Below, piece after piece: positions 37,629-45,888 of a stretch of DNA of 64,000 nucleotides (the first letter of the stretch is position 1; every line of letters begins with the position of its first letter). The stretch is from Nostoc indistinguendum CM1-VF10 (GTDB lineage Bacteria > Cyanobacteriota > Cyanobacteriia > Cyanobacteriales > Nostocaceae), in NCBI GenBank assembly GCA_019359215.1, contig JAHHHS010000011.1, positions 1 through 64,000 of the forward strand. The letters run 5' to 3'. The position numbers were made by a program, and so were the translations under genes. Below the pieces are notes generated by a model. That model searched no databases and was not told the origin of the DNA. It saw only the letters and a list, made by a program, of their open reading frames with translations.

Positions 37629-38531
37629 ATGAAAAATATCTTGTTTCGCATAGGGCGATTTCTTCGGAGTTACCGAATCAAATCACTTATCTTCACAGTT
37701 ATTGGATGTCTTACTGTATTTAGTGTGATTAGCTTTGGGACAATGTATGTTCTGGCTCAACCAGCTTCAATCTCATCTGAACGTCCTATTGTTAAAGCAC
37801 CAAATTTAGGGCGGCACTTTCAAGAATTTGGGCGTGAAGGTTCTATCTTGATTTACGATTCAAAAAATAACCGCATTTATGAACACAATCCTAAACGTAA
37901 TGCAACTGCGATCGCTCCAGCTTCGACATTCAAAATTTTTAACGCGCTGGTAGCTTTAGAAACAGGCGTAGTTCCTGATGATGTGGCGGTTCTCACTTGG
38001 GATGGAATTCACCGAGAAATTGATGCCTGGAATCATGATACGAATTTGCGTCAAGCCTTTAAAGATTCAACTGTTTGGTTCTATCAAGTACTAGCACGTA
38101 GGGCTGGATATGAACGAATGCAGCAATTTATTAACAAAGTAGGTTATGGAAACCGTCAAATTGGCACAGCCGCAGACATTGATCGTTTTTGGCTACAACA
38201 GCAGCTATTGCAAATTACACCCAAAGAGCAAATTAAGTTTTTGCAACGGTTATATCAAGGCGATTTACCTTTCTCGCAAAGAACAATAAATCTTGTCAAA
38301 GACATTATGGTACGCGAACAAACTCCAGACTACACACTGCGGGGGAAGACGGGATGGTTAACAAGTACCAAACCAAATATTGGTTGGTTCGTGGGTTATT
38401 TAGAGCAAAATAAAAACGTCTACTTTTTCGCAACAACCCTTGATATGGATAAAGCAGAGGATGCACCCGCCCGCATCGAAATTACACGACGCAGCCTCAA
38501 GGATTTGGGTTTGCTAGCTCAAATCAACTAA
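37629..38531 (+). CDS. Class D (OXA-type) beta-lactamase homologue
   Basis: A 300-residue serine beta-lactamase. All class D motifs are present: STFK (Ser99 nucleophile, Lys102 carboxylated base), STV (147-149), YGN (173-175), FWLQQ-like after it, and KTG (240-242). A hydrophobic segment at about residues 19-42 is a signal peptide or anchor, so the domain is periplasmic. It could be an active enzyme or, by analogy with BlaR1/MecR1 sensors, a binding domain; no extra cytoplasmic part is present, so the enzyme is more likely. No antibiotic-related neighbour or mobile element adjoins it, which suggests a resident gene. Confidence 0.9.
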   Translation: MKNILFRIGRFLRSYRIKSLIFTVIGCLTVFSVISFGTMYVLAQPASISSERPIVKAPNLGRHFQEFGREGSILIYDSKNNRIYEHNPKRNATAIAPASTFKIFNALVALETGVVPDDVAVLTWDGIHREIDAWNHDTNLRQAFKDSTVWFYQVLARRAGYERMQQFINKVGYGNRQIGTAADIDRFWLQQQLLQITPKEQIKFLQRLYQGDLPFSQRTINLVKDIMVREQTPDYTLRGKTGWLTSTKPNIGWFVGYLEQNKNVYFFATTLDMDKAEDAPARIEITRRSLKDLGLLAQIN

Positions 38532-38740
38532 CCACCACCAACAATAGTTACCACCTCTAAGCGATCGCCTGATTGCACTTTTGTTTCCGCCCAAAACTGA
38601 CGGTGTAAAATTTCGCCGTTATACTCTACAGCCACCAAGCGCGGGTTAAAAGCCAACTGTTGGAGCAAATCGGGTAAAAGAGTTTCAAATGAGCAGCTAT
38701 GGGTTTCCCCATTTACCTGAACCGTAATCTCATTAGACAT
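38528..38740 (-). CDS. thiS: ThiS sulfur-carrier protein
   Basis: A 70-residue ubiquitin-like carrier (start MSNEITVQVNGETHS, ATG 38740). It ends VVTIVGGG; the C-terminal Gly-Gly is adenylated and thiocarboxylated to donate sulfur for the thiazole of thiamine. It follows thiE by 56 bases on the same strand, so they form a small thiamine operon. Its 3' end overlaps the convergent beta-lactamase stop by four bases. Confidence 0.94.
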   Translation of the reverse strand: MSNEITVQVNGETHSCSFETLLPDLLQQLAFNPRLVAVEYNGEILHRQFWAETKVQSGDRLEVVTIVGGG

Positions 38741-38796
38741 AAATGTGGGGAGTGGGGAATTGGGCATTGGTTATTCACTTTGGACGAATGACTCTT

Positions 38797-39912
38797 TTAA
38801 ATTTCTGGTTTAATGCGATTGAGTTGGGAAAGCAAATATTGTGTTACTAGGGTAGGCTGTTCAGCTTGCATGAGCGATCGCACCACCGCCACACGTTTGG
38901 CTCCTGCATCGATCACATCATTGATATTATTGGCATCTATTCCCCCAATAGCAAACCAAGGAATTGAACAATTTTTAGCAGCATAGCTGACATATTCTAA
39001 ACCTGTTGCTACCTTACCTAGTTTCGTGGGAGTTTCATAAACTGGCCCCACGCCAATATAATCTACACCTTCAGCAATTGCTCCTTGCATTTCTTGTTTA
39101 TTTGTGGTAGAAAGACCTATCAGACGCTGCGAACCGAGTAATTGCCGAGCAACAGCAATGGGCATATCTTGTTGTCCCAAATGCACCCCATCAGCATCTA
39201 CAGCTAAAGCTACATCCACGCGATCGTTAACAATGAACAAAGCACCGTAGATGTGGCATAACTGCCGGAGTTTTCTAGCTTGTTCGAGACGCAAAGAATC
39301 ATCGGCGGTTTTATCGCGGTACTGTAGAAGCGTTAATCCACCTTTTAGTGCAGCTTCGACGTTGTTTAACAAATTTTCACTAGGGGAAGTAACAAGATAC
39401 AAATGCGATCGCCACAATAATTGATGGCGCTGATGACCCATCAAACTACTTTCTAGGGTATAAACCTGATAGCGCATCTGCTTGCAAGCTTTAGCCATAT
39501 TTGAGTGATAAAGCTTGCTGTATTCTTCCAACACCCGCAATGCTTCTTCTATACGGCAAAAATTAGCTTGCAACACCGATTTGATACTAGCTCGTTGTTC
39601 TTCTTGAGGATGGGTTAACTCAGTTCCAGGATCGCCTGGTGTATCTCGCGCCGCCCGCAATTCTGGGGTATGCCATTTAGCTACCTCTTGTCGTAGCCGC
39701 TTGCATTCCAGAGCCAACTGGGCATTATTCAAGCCAAAGCGACACCATTCCTCGATAATTCGCAAGCCCTCACGAGCGCGATCTAAATTGGCATCTAAAA
39801 TGCGGTAGACAACTTGTTGTATTTGCTCTTTTTGGCTGTATGGTTCGACCATTACAACAACCCCGTTAGTGCTTTCATCGGAATGTGAATTATCATATGT
39901 CCTAGTAACCAT
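38797..39912 (-). CDS. thiE: Thiamine-phosphate synthase with N-terminal ThiD2-like extension
   Basis: The C-terminal ~200 residues are a canonical ThiE (TIM barrel; LTLLQYRDKTADD, ADGVHLGQQDMP, IGVGPVYETPTK, WFAIGGIDANN), joining the thiazole and pyrimidine moieties. The N-terminal ~150 residues (ILDANLDRAREGLRIIEEWCRF, REEALRVLEEYSKLY-like) match the cyanobacterial extension related to ThiD2, proposed to process the pyrimidine part. The bifunctional role is by family. thiS follows. I do not see a TPP riboswitch in the leader. Confidence 0.92.
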   Translation of the reverse strand: MVTRTYDNSHSDESTNGVVVMVEPYSQKEQIQQVVYRILDANLDRAREGLRIIEEWCRFGLNNAQLALECKRLRQEVAKWHTPELRAARDTPGDPGTELTHPQEEQRASIKSVLQANFCRIEEALRVLEEYSKLYHSNMAKACKQMRYQVYTLESSLMGHQRHQLLWRSHLYLVTSPSENLLNNVEAALKGGLTLLQYRDKTADDSLRLEQARKLRQLCHIYGALFIVNDRVDVALAVDADGVHLGQQDMPIAVARQLLGSQRLIGLSTTNKQEMQGAIAEGVDYIGVGPVYETPTKLGKVATGLEYVSYAAKNCSIPWFAIGGIDANNINDVIDAGAKRVAVVRSLMQAEQPTLVTQYLLSQLNRIKPEI

Positions 39913-40298
39913 AAGTTAATTAATTTGCTTTTTTTTACTTAATTTTTGCACAATACACGCAAAATAACGTAATATCGAGGGTTACGGGAATTATCTCATG
40001 TTCCGAATGGCAGTGATAAGGGTAGTTTGAAGCTACAGTTTCGCACTAAGGTTAGTCAAGTATTTCGCGATAACAATTATTTCCAGCAATAGGCTGGAAA
40101 CAAGGTTTTAAAAGGGTTTGCGCTTAAGTCGACATTCCTAGTGTCAGGCTGAGTTTAATTGCAAATAGGCGAAAAAGCGAATTGCGAATTGGATTTATTG
40201 CCCTGTATTAAAAATCGCCACTCGGTAAATATTTGAGTAATATTATCGACATAATACTCTCTAAGAGTATAAGAAGTTATTGTTACTTCTGAGGAGTT
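39913..40298. other. Divergent intergenic region thiE / beta-helix gene
   Basis: 386 bases. It contains a small hairpin CCAGC-AATAG-GCTGG (40083-40097) and no gene. A GAGGAG stretch at 40291-40296 precedes the beta-helix gene. Confidence 0.45.
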
Positions 40299-40307
40299 GT
40301 GTTAAAT

Positions 40308-42209
40308 ATGATTCACTGCCGTGTGTTACCTAAGTACCGTAGAGTAGATATTATGTCTGCAAAGCTGAGGTTTCTGAAATCAGCAAAGCTTTTATTTTTT
40401 ATTTTTTCAGTATTATTTTTTACCGTTGGTATGGAAGCAGCAACTATGGCGTTCCTGGGTAGTGCGATTGCTCAGATGCCATCGACACCAGATTCAGCAC
40501 CTCTGGGTGAGACAACAAATTCTCAGGCTAACGTGCTGTTTGTCAACCCCAATGGTGGAGATGACAGTGCAGGCAATGGCAGCGAATCCGCTCCTGTGAA
40601 AACTATTACCCAAGCGTTGCGATTAGCTAAGGCCAATACTGTAATTATGCTCTCCACGGGCACTTATAGCGCCGATACAGGAGAAGAATTTCCCTTAATT
40701 ATGAAACCGGGTATTTCAATTCAAGGTAACCCTAGCAATCAAGGTAAGGACATTGTAATTCAGGGAGGTGGTGATTACCTGAGTCGGAGCTTTGCCGGTC
40801 AAAACGTCACAATTGTTGGAGCAAACCAAACCTTGCTGACTGGGGTAACGATAACCAACCCTAATCGGCGTGGTTACGGTTTATGGGTTGAATCAAGTAA
40901 TCCGGTAATCGCAGAAAATACATTTACTGGCAGTACCCAAGATGGGATTTCTGTCTGTGGTAATGCTGCACCTACTATTAGTAAGAATTCTTTTGATCGC
41001 AACGGAGCCAATGGCATGACAATTGCTGGTAACTCCAGTCCCCAAGTGAAGGAAAATATCTTTCACCAAACGGGTTTTGGCATCAATATTGCCCAAAATG
41101 CTGCTCCTGTAGTCATGGGAAATCAAATCCAGAACAATAGATCGGGAATTGTGGTGCAAGCAAAGGCCCGCCCGATTTTACGGAATAATATTATTCAAGA
41201 TAATAAAGAAGATGGTTTAGTTGCGATCGCTCAAGCAATGCCAGATTTGGGTAGTGCATCTGAACCTGGGGGTAATACATTTCAAAATAATGCCCGCCAC
41301 GACATTAACGCCAGCGCTGCTAAACAGGTGATTTCTGCTGCTGGTAACAAGCTTGTGAGTAGTCGCATCACTGGCAAGGTAGATATCAACGGTACAACAG
41401 CACTAGCAAGCCAAACTTCTGAACCTGCTCTGGCTCCCAACAATGTATTACGAGAAATACCACCAAGGGGGGAAATCACCTTCTCGGCTCCCGAAGTCTC
41501 TGAAAGTACTAATAGACAAACTAGCAACAGCATTTCCGCAAATAATCCTGTTTCTGCACAATTAAACAGTCAAACACTGCCATTGTTACCAGCCAATGTA
41601 GCGCTTTCCACGCCTAGATCAAATCAACAGCAACCCACCTCTAAAGTTGCCAGATTTCCTACTCCTACCAGCTTGTTGGCTAGACAAAAACCAACTAATA
41701 CTCAAGTTGCAACTTCAAGCCCAGCAGAACTGCCTGATCCGCGACAGTTAAATTATGTGCGGATTGAGCCGAATACAATTGAGTTTACTGCTCCTAAGTA
41801 CCCATCAAATTCAGTTGCACAGCCAGCAGTTCCAAGTATCAGGAATCAAACACAACAGCCATTACCAATACTACAAAGTCCTGCTCCAGGTGCTTCAGCA
41901 CTTTTACCAGTTCCTAATAGCAATATTCCCATTAGTAATACTCGCAATATGCAAACAAGTTCTGCAAGTATTCCTTATGGCGGTAACTCTGCGACACAGT
42001 TCGGTATTCGTTATCGCGTGGTAGTTCCACTCTTCACTGATAGGGATAAAGATTTAGTGCAATACCTTGCTCCTGGTGCGTTTTCCACAGTTTGGCAAGG
42101 TCAGAGAGTTATGCAAGCAGGAGTATTTAGCAGTGAATATAATGCTAAAGAAATGCTCAAAACACTCTATACCAACGGTTTAAGAGCCATTATGGAGCCA
42201 TTGAATTAA
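40308..42209 (+). CDS. Exported right-handed beta-helix protein with SPOR-like tail
   Basis: From ATG 40308 about 633 residues; a GTG at 40299 is closer to a GAGGAG, and an ATG at 40353 is also possible. A signal peptide ends near SAIAQ. Next comes a DUF1565-type segment (VNPNGGDDSAGNGSESAPVKTITQAL), then parallel beta-helix coils (GITAGNSSPQVKENIFHQTGFGINIAQ-type rungs with periodic N/G). A long Ser/Pro/Gln-rich spacer leads to a C-terminal ~75-residue SPOR-like domain (YRVVVPLF, VMQAGVFSSEYNAKEMLKTLYTNG). It is probably an envelope carbohydrate- or peptidoglycan-interacting protein. Confidence 0.78.
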   Translation: MIHCRVLPKYRRVDIMSAKLRFLKSAKLLFFIFSVLFFTVGMEAATMAFLGSAIAQMPSTPDSAPLGETTNSQANVLFVNPNGGDDSAGNGSESAPVKTITQALRLAKANTVIMLSTGTYSADTGEEFPLIMKPGISIQGNPSNQGKDIVIQGGGDYLSRSFAGQNVTIVGANQTLLTGVTITNPNRRGYGLWVESSNPVIAENTFTGSTQDGISVCGNAAPTISKNSFDRNGANGMTIAGNSSPQVKENIFHQTGFGINIAQNAAPVVMGNQIQNNRSGIVVQAKARPILRNNIIQDNKEDGLVAIAQAMPDLGSASEPGGNTFQNNARHDINASAAKQVISAAGNKLVSSRITGKVDINGTTALASQTSEPALAPNNVLREIPPRGEITFSAPEVSESTNRQTSNSISANNPVSAQLNSQTLPLLPANVALSTPRSNQQQPTSKVARFPTPTSLLARQKPTNTQVATSSPAELPDPRQLNYVRIEPNTIEFTAPKYPSNSVAQPAVPSIRNQTQQPLPILQSPAPGASALLPVPNSNIPISNTRNMQTSSASIPYGGNSATQFGIRYRVVVPLFTDRDKDLVQYLAPGAFSTVWQGQRVMQAGVFSSEYNAKEMLKTLYTNGLRAIMEPLN

Positions 42210-42310
42210 TTGGGCATGGGGCATGGGGCATTGGGCATTGGTCAATAATCAATAGTTCATCTTCTCCTGCTCCCCCAGCTCCCCCACCGTTGGGTTAAAG
42301 GAATGCAGCT
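42210..42310. repeat. STRR array after the beta-helix gene
   Basis: GGGCATGGGGCATGGGGCATTGGGCATTGG repeats run at about 42211-42240, followed by CT-rich sequence (TCCTGCTCCCCCAGCTCCCCC). Typical intergenic heptamer array. Confidence 0.75.
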
Positions 42311-42471
42311 AAAAGAGTGAACCAGTACTGGCTTGAGTTTACACTTCAGCGTCATCGCTTTTATGCCTAAATTATGTCATATTTTTTACTGTAGCAAGTT
42401 AGCATTGAGGCGACAATCGTGTAATTTCCGTTTAGATGGTAGAGAAAAGAGCATATACTCTGAACAAAATT

Positions 42472-42867
42472 ATGTTTAATCGTTTTTTGTTAGCTAGAGT
42501 TTCCTTATTAACTGCCTCCTGCATATTTGCAACTACTGCAAGGGCAGAGTCGAAACAAAGGGAGCAGCAGTTGCCAACAGACAGGCAGCAAGTATGGCCT
42601 ACACCTCTGCCGACACTAAACCCCCCAGCAAATCTAGGAAAAGACCCAAAATCCCGTCTTGATCGCAGGATGGGGAGGTCGCCGCTCGAATGGCCATCTA
42701 ATGAGGACTACTGCCCGATCGGCTCGCTCTTCAATCAATCCATGCTTGAGAGAGGAACAGCAGCAGTACAACAGAAGCCGAATTCAGGAGTGATCTCGTT
42801 CACAGGGTGTATCCAAATAATCACAATTGAAACGGACGATCTGTCAAATTATCAGGCGATCGCATGA
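42472..42867 (+). CDS. Small exported protein of unknown function
   Basis: From ATG 42472 (MFNRFLLARVSLLTASCIFA) the product is 131 residues, with a signal peptide ending ARA (near residue 28). The mature part is Pro/Gln/Arg-rich with two Cys (DYCPIGS and TGCIQII) that could pair in the periplasm. No family is recognised. The last codons run into a HIP1 octamer (GCGATCGC), so the C-terminus may be extended by repeat sequence. Confidence 0.5.
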   Translation: MFNRFLLARVSLLTASCIFATTARAESKQREQQLPTDRQQVWPTPLPTLNPPANLGKDPKSRLDRRMGRSPLEWPSNEDYCPIGSLFNQSMLERGTAAVQQKPNSGVISFTGCIQIITIETDDLSNYQAIA

Positions 42868-43289
42868 GTGAAGAGTATGTGCCAGATCATAAACAGCGTT
42901 TGACTGTACGTTAGGAACCTGCAATCTGCTTCTTAAGGGAGCAACGCGATTTTGTGATGTCAGACTTTAAACGAGCGATCGCTAAATTACCTTTTTACGT
43001 ATAAATAAAAATTGAATACAAGCAAAGTAGTGTAAATACTTCAATAGTTGTCTAAGATTTAGCCTAAGTTGGGTTGAGCTAAGGAAACCCATCATCTAAT
43101 ACTCCAACACGATTTCAAATTACCTCAACATGACTTAGAAGTACTCCAACACGATTTCAAAGTACCTCAACATGACTTAGGTGGGATATTTTTTTATTTG
43201 GAAGTCCCTTACCGCTTGTCTTTTAGGGTTTAAGATCCTATCCCCAATGCCAAAGCTTGTTTTGTGTTGGGGTCTAAATCCCCATCTCC
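42868..43289. other. Gene-free region with a 42-bp tandem repeat
   Basis: At 43100-43183 a unit containing ACTCCAACACGATTTCAA and ACCTCAACATGACTTAG occurs twice with a 42-bp period and few substitutions. Within each unit the two halves also resemble each other. The rest is unremarkable. It lies at the 3' side of the TetR-like gene. Confidence 0.6.
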
Positions 43290-44519
43290 CTATCCTGGCT
43301 TATGATCTAAACGGGTTGCTTGCTCTAGGGCGGCTTTTTCTCTAGCTCGGCGGGCATAGGGTTGTAATTGCATACGATCGCAACCTGTTAAAATAATCAG
43401 GTTTTCCAGGCTGATCCCCCGCATTAACATTTCTACACGCCAGGTTTGTTGTGCTTGTGCTATGGCTGGCGTTTGTCCTTGGGGGGTTAAGAGTCTCTCA
43501 CTCCATACTTGCCAACGTGTCTCAAGCTCTGATTCTGAGAGGGGTTTGCCTATTTCATTCAAAAACATGGCTGTTTGAGCATCTTTACGACTTTTGAGCC
43601 ATTTGATTAAGGGATTATTGGTAAAAGAGCCGTAGCGTTTGCCCATAATCCACTGATTCACAGGCACTTGACGGACAAACCCTGGAATTGTAATTTGCAG
43701 GAAGTGCCCTTGAGTATCGTAGATTTGGTGCGATCGCTCCAAACTAATTATTTCCGTGGCAGATAACCCAGCCCCAAATAACAGATAAGCCAAGGCATAA
43801 TCTCGTATTCCCAATTTCCTGGCTTGTTGCAAAATTTCGTGAACTAAATTAGCAGGCAAATCAGCTACTTCTGTAGTAATAAAACCTCTTTGTAAAGAGT
43901 TTATTGCTGATTCTGCTGAAGATGACATCGCTCCATGTAAAAACAACTCCACCAAATTTTCGAGAAAATCATCACGATCCTCCCAAAGTTCGTGAAATTC
44001 ACTGGTGAACTCAATTACGGCATACCCCAAGATCATCCCATTCAGCAAACTGGCTAATTTCTCTGCCGGTAAGTAGGTATTTAAGTGTCCTTGCTGGATT
44101 ACAGTAGCTAAATACTGAGCTACATAGCGGTTTGCCTCTGTTACTCCCCTGCCTAGTGCGCGGCGGTTTTCTGCCGGGAATTGGTCGGCTTCACCCACCA
44201 CAGACCGGACGAACTCTGGCACTCGTTCCAATGCATGCAAGCTGTCACTTGCATAATCTTTCAGAGCTTGGTAGACATTGCCGGGAGGCGTTGCCCGCCG
44301 CACCAGCGATTCACCTAAATCCTTGAAAGCTGCGGACTCTTCCAGCACAGCCAAAAGCAGTCCATGCTTATTGCCAAAATTCCGAAATAGAGTCACTTCA
44401 TTAACTTCGGCTTTTTCAGCAATTTGGCGGGTTGTGGTAGCGCTGACTCCCTGAGCAGAAAACAACTCAAGTGCAGCTTGAATTAGGCGTTGACGAGTGG
44501 AAATGAGTTGAGATGACAT
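43290..44519 (-). CDS. TetR-type regulator fused to a degenerate tyrosine-recombinase-like domain
   Basis: A 409-residue protein from ATG 44519 (MSSQLISTRQRLIQAALELF). Residues 1-60 are a clear TetR/AcrR HTH (TTRQIAEKAEVNEVTLFRNFGNK); 61-200 are the helical ligand/dimer region. Residues 225-395 read like a phage-integrase catalytic fold: RDYALAYLLFGAGLSATEIISL at 239-260 (Ser253 where the first catalytic Arg is expected), a beta-hairpin (GFVRQVPV), then WRVEMLMRGISLENLIILTGC and Tyr388 in QPYARRARE. The conserved His-x-x-Arg and His/Trp appear lost, so catalysis is unlikely. It is divergent from the desaturase and has a palindrome eight bases upstream. Confidence 0.85.
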   Translation of the reverse strand: MSSQLISTRQRLIQAALELFSAQGVSATTTRQIAEKAEVNEVTLFRNFGNKHGLLLAVLEESAAFKDLGESLVRRATPPGNVYQALKDYASDSLHALERVPEFVRSVVGEADQFPAENRRALGRGVTEANRYVAQYLATVIQQGHLNTYLPAEKLASLLNGMILGYAVIEFTSEFHELWEDRDDFLENLVELFLHGAMSSSAESAINSLQRGFITTEVADLPANLVHEILQQARKLGIRDYALAYLLFGAGLSATEIISLERSHQIYDTQGHFLQITIPGFVRQVPVNQWIMGKRYGSFTNNPLIKWLKSRKDAQTAMFLNEIGKPLSESELETRWQVWSERLLTPQGQTPAIAQAQQTWRVEMLMRGISLENLIILTGCDRMQLQPYARRAREKAALEQATRLDHKPG

Positions 44520-44526
44520 AAAATAA

Positions 44527-44543
44527 TGCAAGTGGCACTTGCA
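44527..44543. promoter_or_regulatory. Operator palindrome 1 (TGCAAGTGGCACTTGCA)
   Basis: A perfect 7-3-7 palindrome beginning eight bases upstream of the TetR-like gene's ATG. Related to the copy at 44574-44590. Likely autoregulatory operator. Confidence 0.75.
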
Positions 44544-44573
44544 CGGATATCAGATTTCTGCTAGCATAACAAA

Positions 44574-44590
44574 TGTAAGTGATACTTGCT
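44574..44590. promoter_or_regulatory. Operator palindrome 2 (TGTAAGTGATACTTGCT)
   Basis: Same layout as palindrome 1 with one mismatched pair (TGTAAGT/ACTTGCT). It overlaps a possible -35 (TTGCTT, 44586-44591) with a -10-like TAGTAT at 44610-44615 (18-base gap) of the desaturase promoter. Centre-to-centre distance to palindrome 1 is 47 bp. Confidence 0.7.
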
Positions 44591-44691
44591 TTACTCTACT
44601 GTAACGAACTAGTATACAGGGCGGGTAAATCTCTGTGGGATTATGCCTAAGAAAAAGCAAATCGCTTGATCATTCATCAACAGGAATTTTT

Positions 44692-45573
44692 ATGACCGCA
44701 AATTTTGGGGTGATCGCTAAAGGCGTTGGCGAAACCATCGCTCCTGAGAGAGGCAATTCACCTCAACTCAGGTGGATAAATGTGGTATTTTTTGGTGTAT
44801 TTCATGCCTTAGCACTTCTGGCTCCTTGGTTTTTCTCCTGGCCAGCATTAGGTTTGCTAGTGTTTCTGCACTGGTTATTCGGGAGCATTGGTATTTGCTT
44901 GGGATATCACCGACTACTGAGCCATAAGAGTTTCCAAGTTCCTAAGTGGTTAGAGTATGCGATCGCCCTCATTGGAGCGCTGGCTTTGCAAGGTGGGCCA
45001 ATTTTTTGGGTAGGTGGACACCGCCAGCATCACGCCCATACAGAAGATATTGACCTAGATCCCTATTCTGCCCAAAAAGGATTTTGGTGGAGCCATATAC
45101 TATGGATTTTCTACCCGCGTCCAGAATTTTTTGACTATGACACCTATAAAAAATATGCTCCTGACTTAGCAAGACAACCCTTTTATCGCTGGCTGGATCG
45201 CTACTTCTTGCTGTTGCAAATACCCTTCGGGCTGCTGCTTTATGCCTTAGGGGGATGGTCTTTTGTCTTCTATGGAGTGTTTCTCAGGTGTGTCTTGCTT
45301 TGGCATTCAACCTGGTTTGTAAACTCAGCATCACATCTGTGGGGTTATCGCACCTTTGATGCTGATGATGGCGCTCGTAATCTTTGGTGGGTATCCATCG
45401 TAACTTATGGAGAAGGATGGCACAATAACCATCATACTTATCCCCACATGGCGAAATCTGGGTTGTCTTGGTGGGAGATTGATGTTACTTGGTGGAGCAT
45501 TCTAGTTTTGCAGACTTTGGGTTTAGCCAAAAAAGTTGTTTCGCGTCCCCCCCAAGGTGCAAATAACGGCTAA
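44692..45573 (+). CDS. Acyl-lipid desaturase, delta-9 (DesC-type) family
   Basis: A 293-residue membrane di-iron desaturase. Three His boxes: HRLLSH (73-78), HRQHH (110-114) and HNNHH (244-248), with hydrophobic segments around them. It acts on acyl chains of membrane lipids, using ferredoxin in cyanobacteria. ATG 44692 gives MTANFGVIAKGVGET; an upstream start at 44635 adds 19 unlikely residues. It differs from the common DesC1 pattern and may be a second-position (DesC2-like) or other paralogue. It is controlled in all likelihood by the divergent TetR-like gene. Confidence 0.9.
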   Translation: MTANFGVIAKGVGETIAPERGNSPQLRWINVVFFGVFHALALLAPWFFSWPALGLLVFLHWLFGSIGICLGYHRLLSHKSFQVPKWLEYAIALIGALALQGGPIFWVGGHRQHHAHTEDIDLDPYSAQKGFWWSHILWIFYPRPEFFDYDTYKKYAPDLARQPFYRWLDRYFLLLQIPFGLLLYALGGWSFVFYGVFLRCVLLWHSTWFVNSASHLWGYRTFDADDGARNLWWVSIVTYGEGWHNNHHTYPHMAKSGLSWWEIDVTWWSILVLQTLGLAKKVVSRPPQGANNG

Positions 45574-45888
45574 ATTGCAACTAAATTATCATGAATTTGT
45601 TATGCCGATTGCTTTTCGTAGTCGGCTTAATAAACTATTACGCATTTTAATTGCATATTTACATGCATAGCCTAATTTGGCTGGATGGATTTATGGGACT
45701 GCTACTGATAGGTTTTTTGCTGTGGTCTAATCTTGTATTGAAAGAGTGACGTAGTAAACTATCTACAAATTGACATAACATATATATAACTGAAATTGCT
45801 CCTCATTTTATTAAGTCTAATTAAATAATCTGTTACTAGCTATTTCACGGTAAAATCTAACGGTTTAAATCAGCGCAATACACCAAGC
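45574..45888. other. AT-rich gene-free region
   Basis: 315 bases. It contains a possible 28-codon frame at 45663-45749 with a hydrophobic middle; support for it is weak. No hairpin terminator is evident after the desaturase. Confidence 0.35.

Noticed and set aside
39913..40060. Possible TPP riboswitch ahead of thiE
   Set aside because: The characteristic CTGAGA and ACCTGATC-like blocks are absent on the minus strand.
45663..45749. 28-codon frame with a hydrophobic middle (MHSLIWLDGFMGLLLIGFLL), like a small photosystem or cytochrome b6f subunit
   Set aside because: It matches none of the known tiny subunits I can recall (PetL, PetN, PsbT, Psb30) and has no clear ribosome site.
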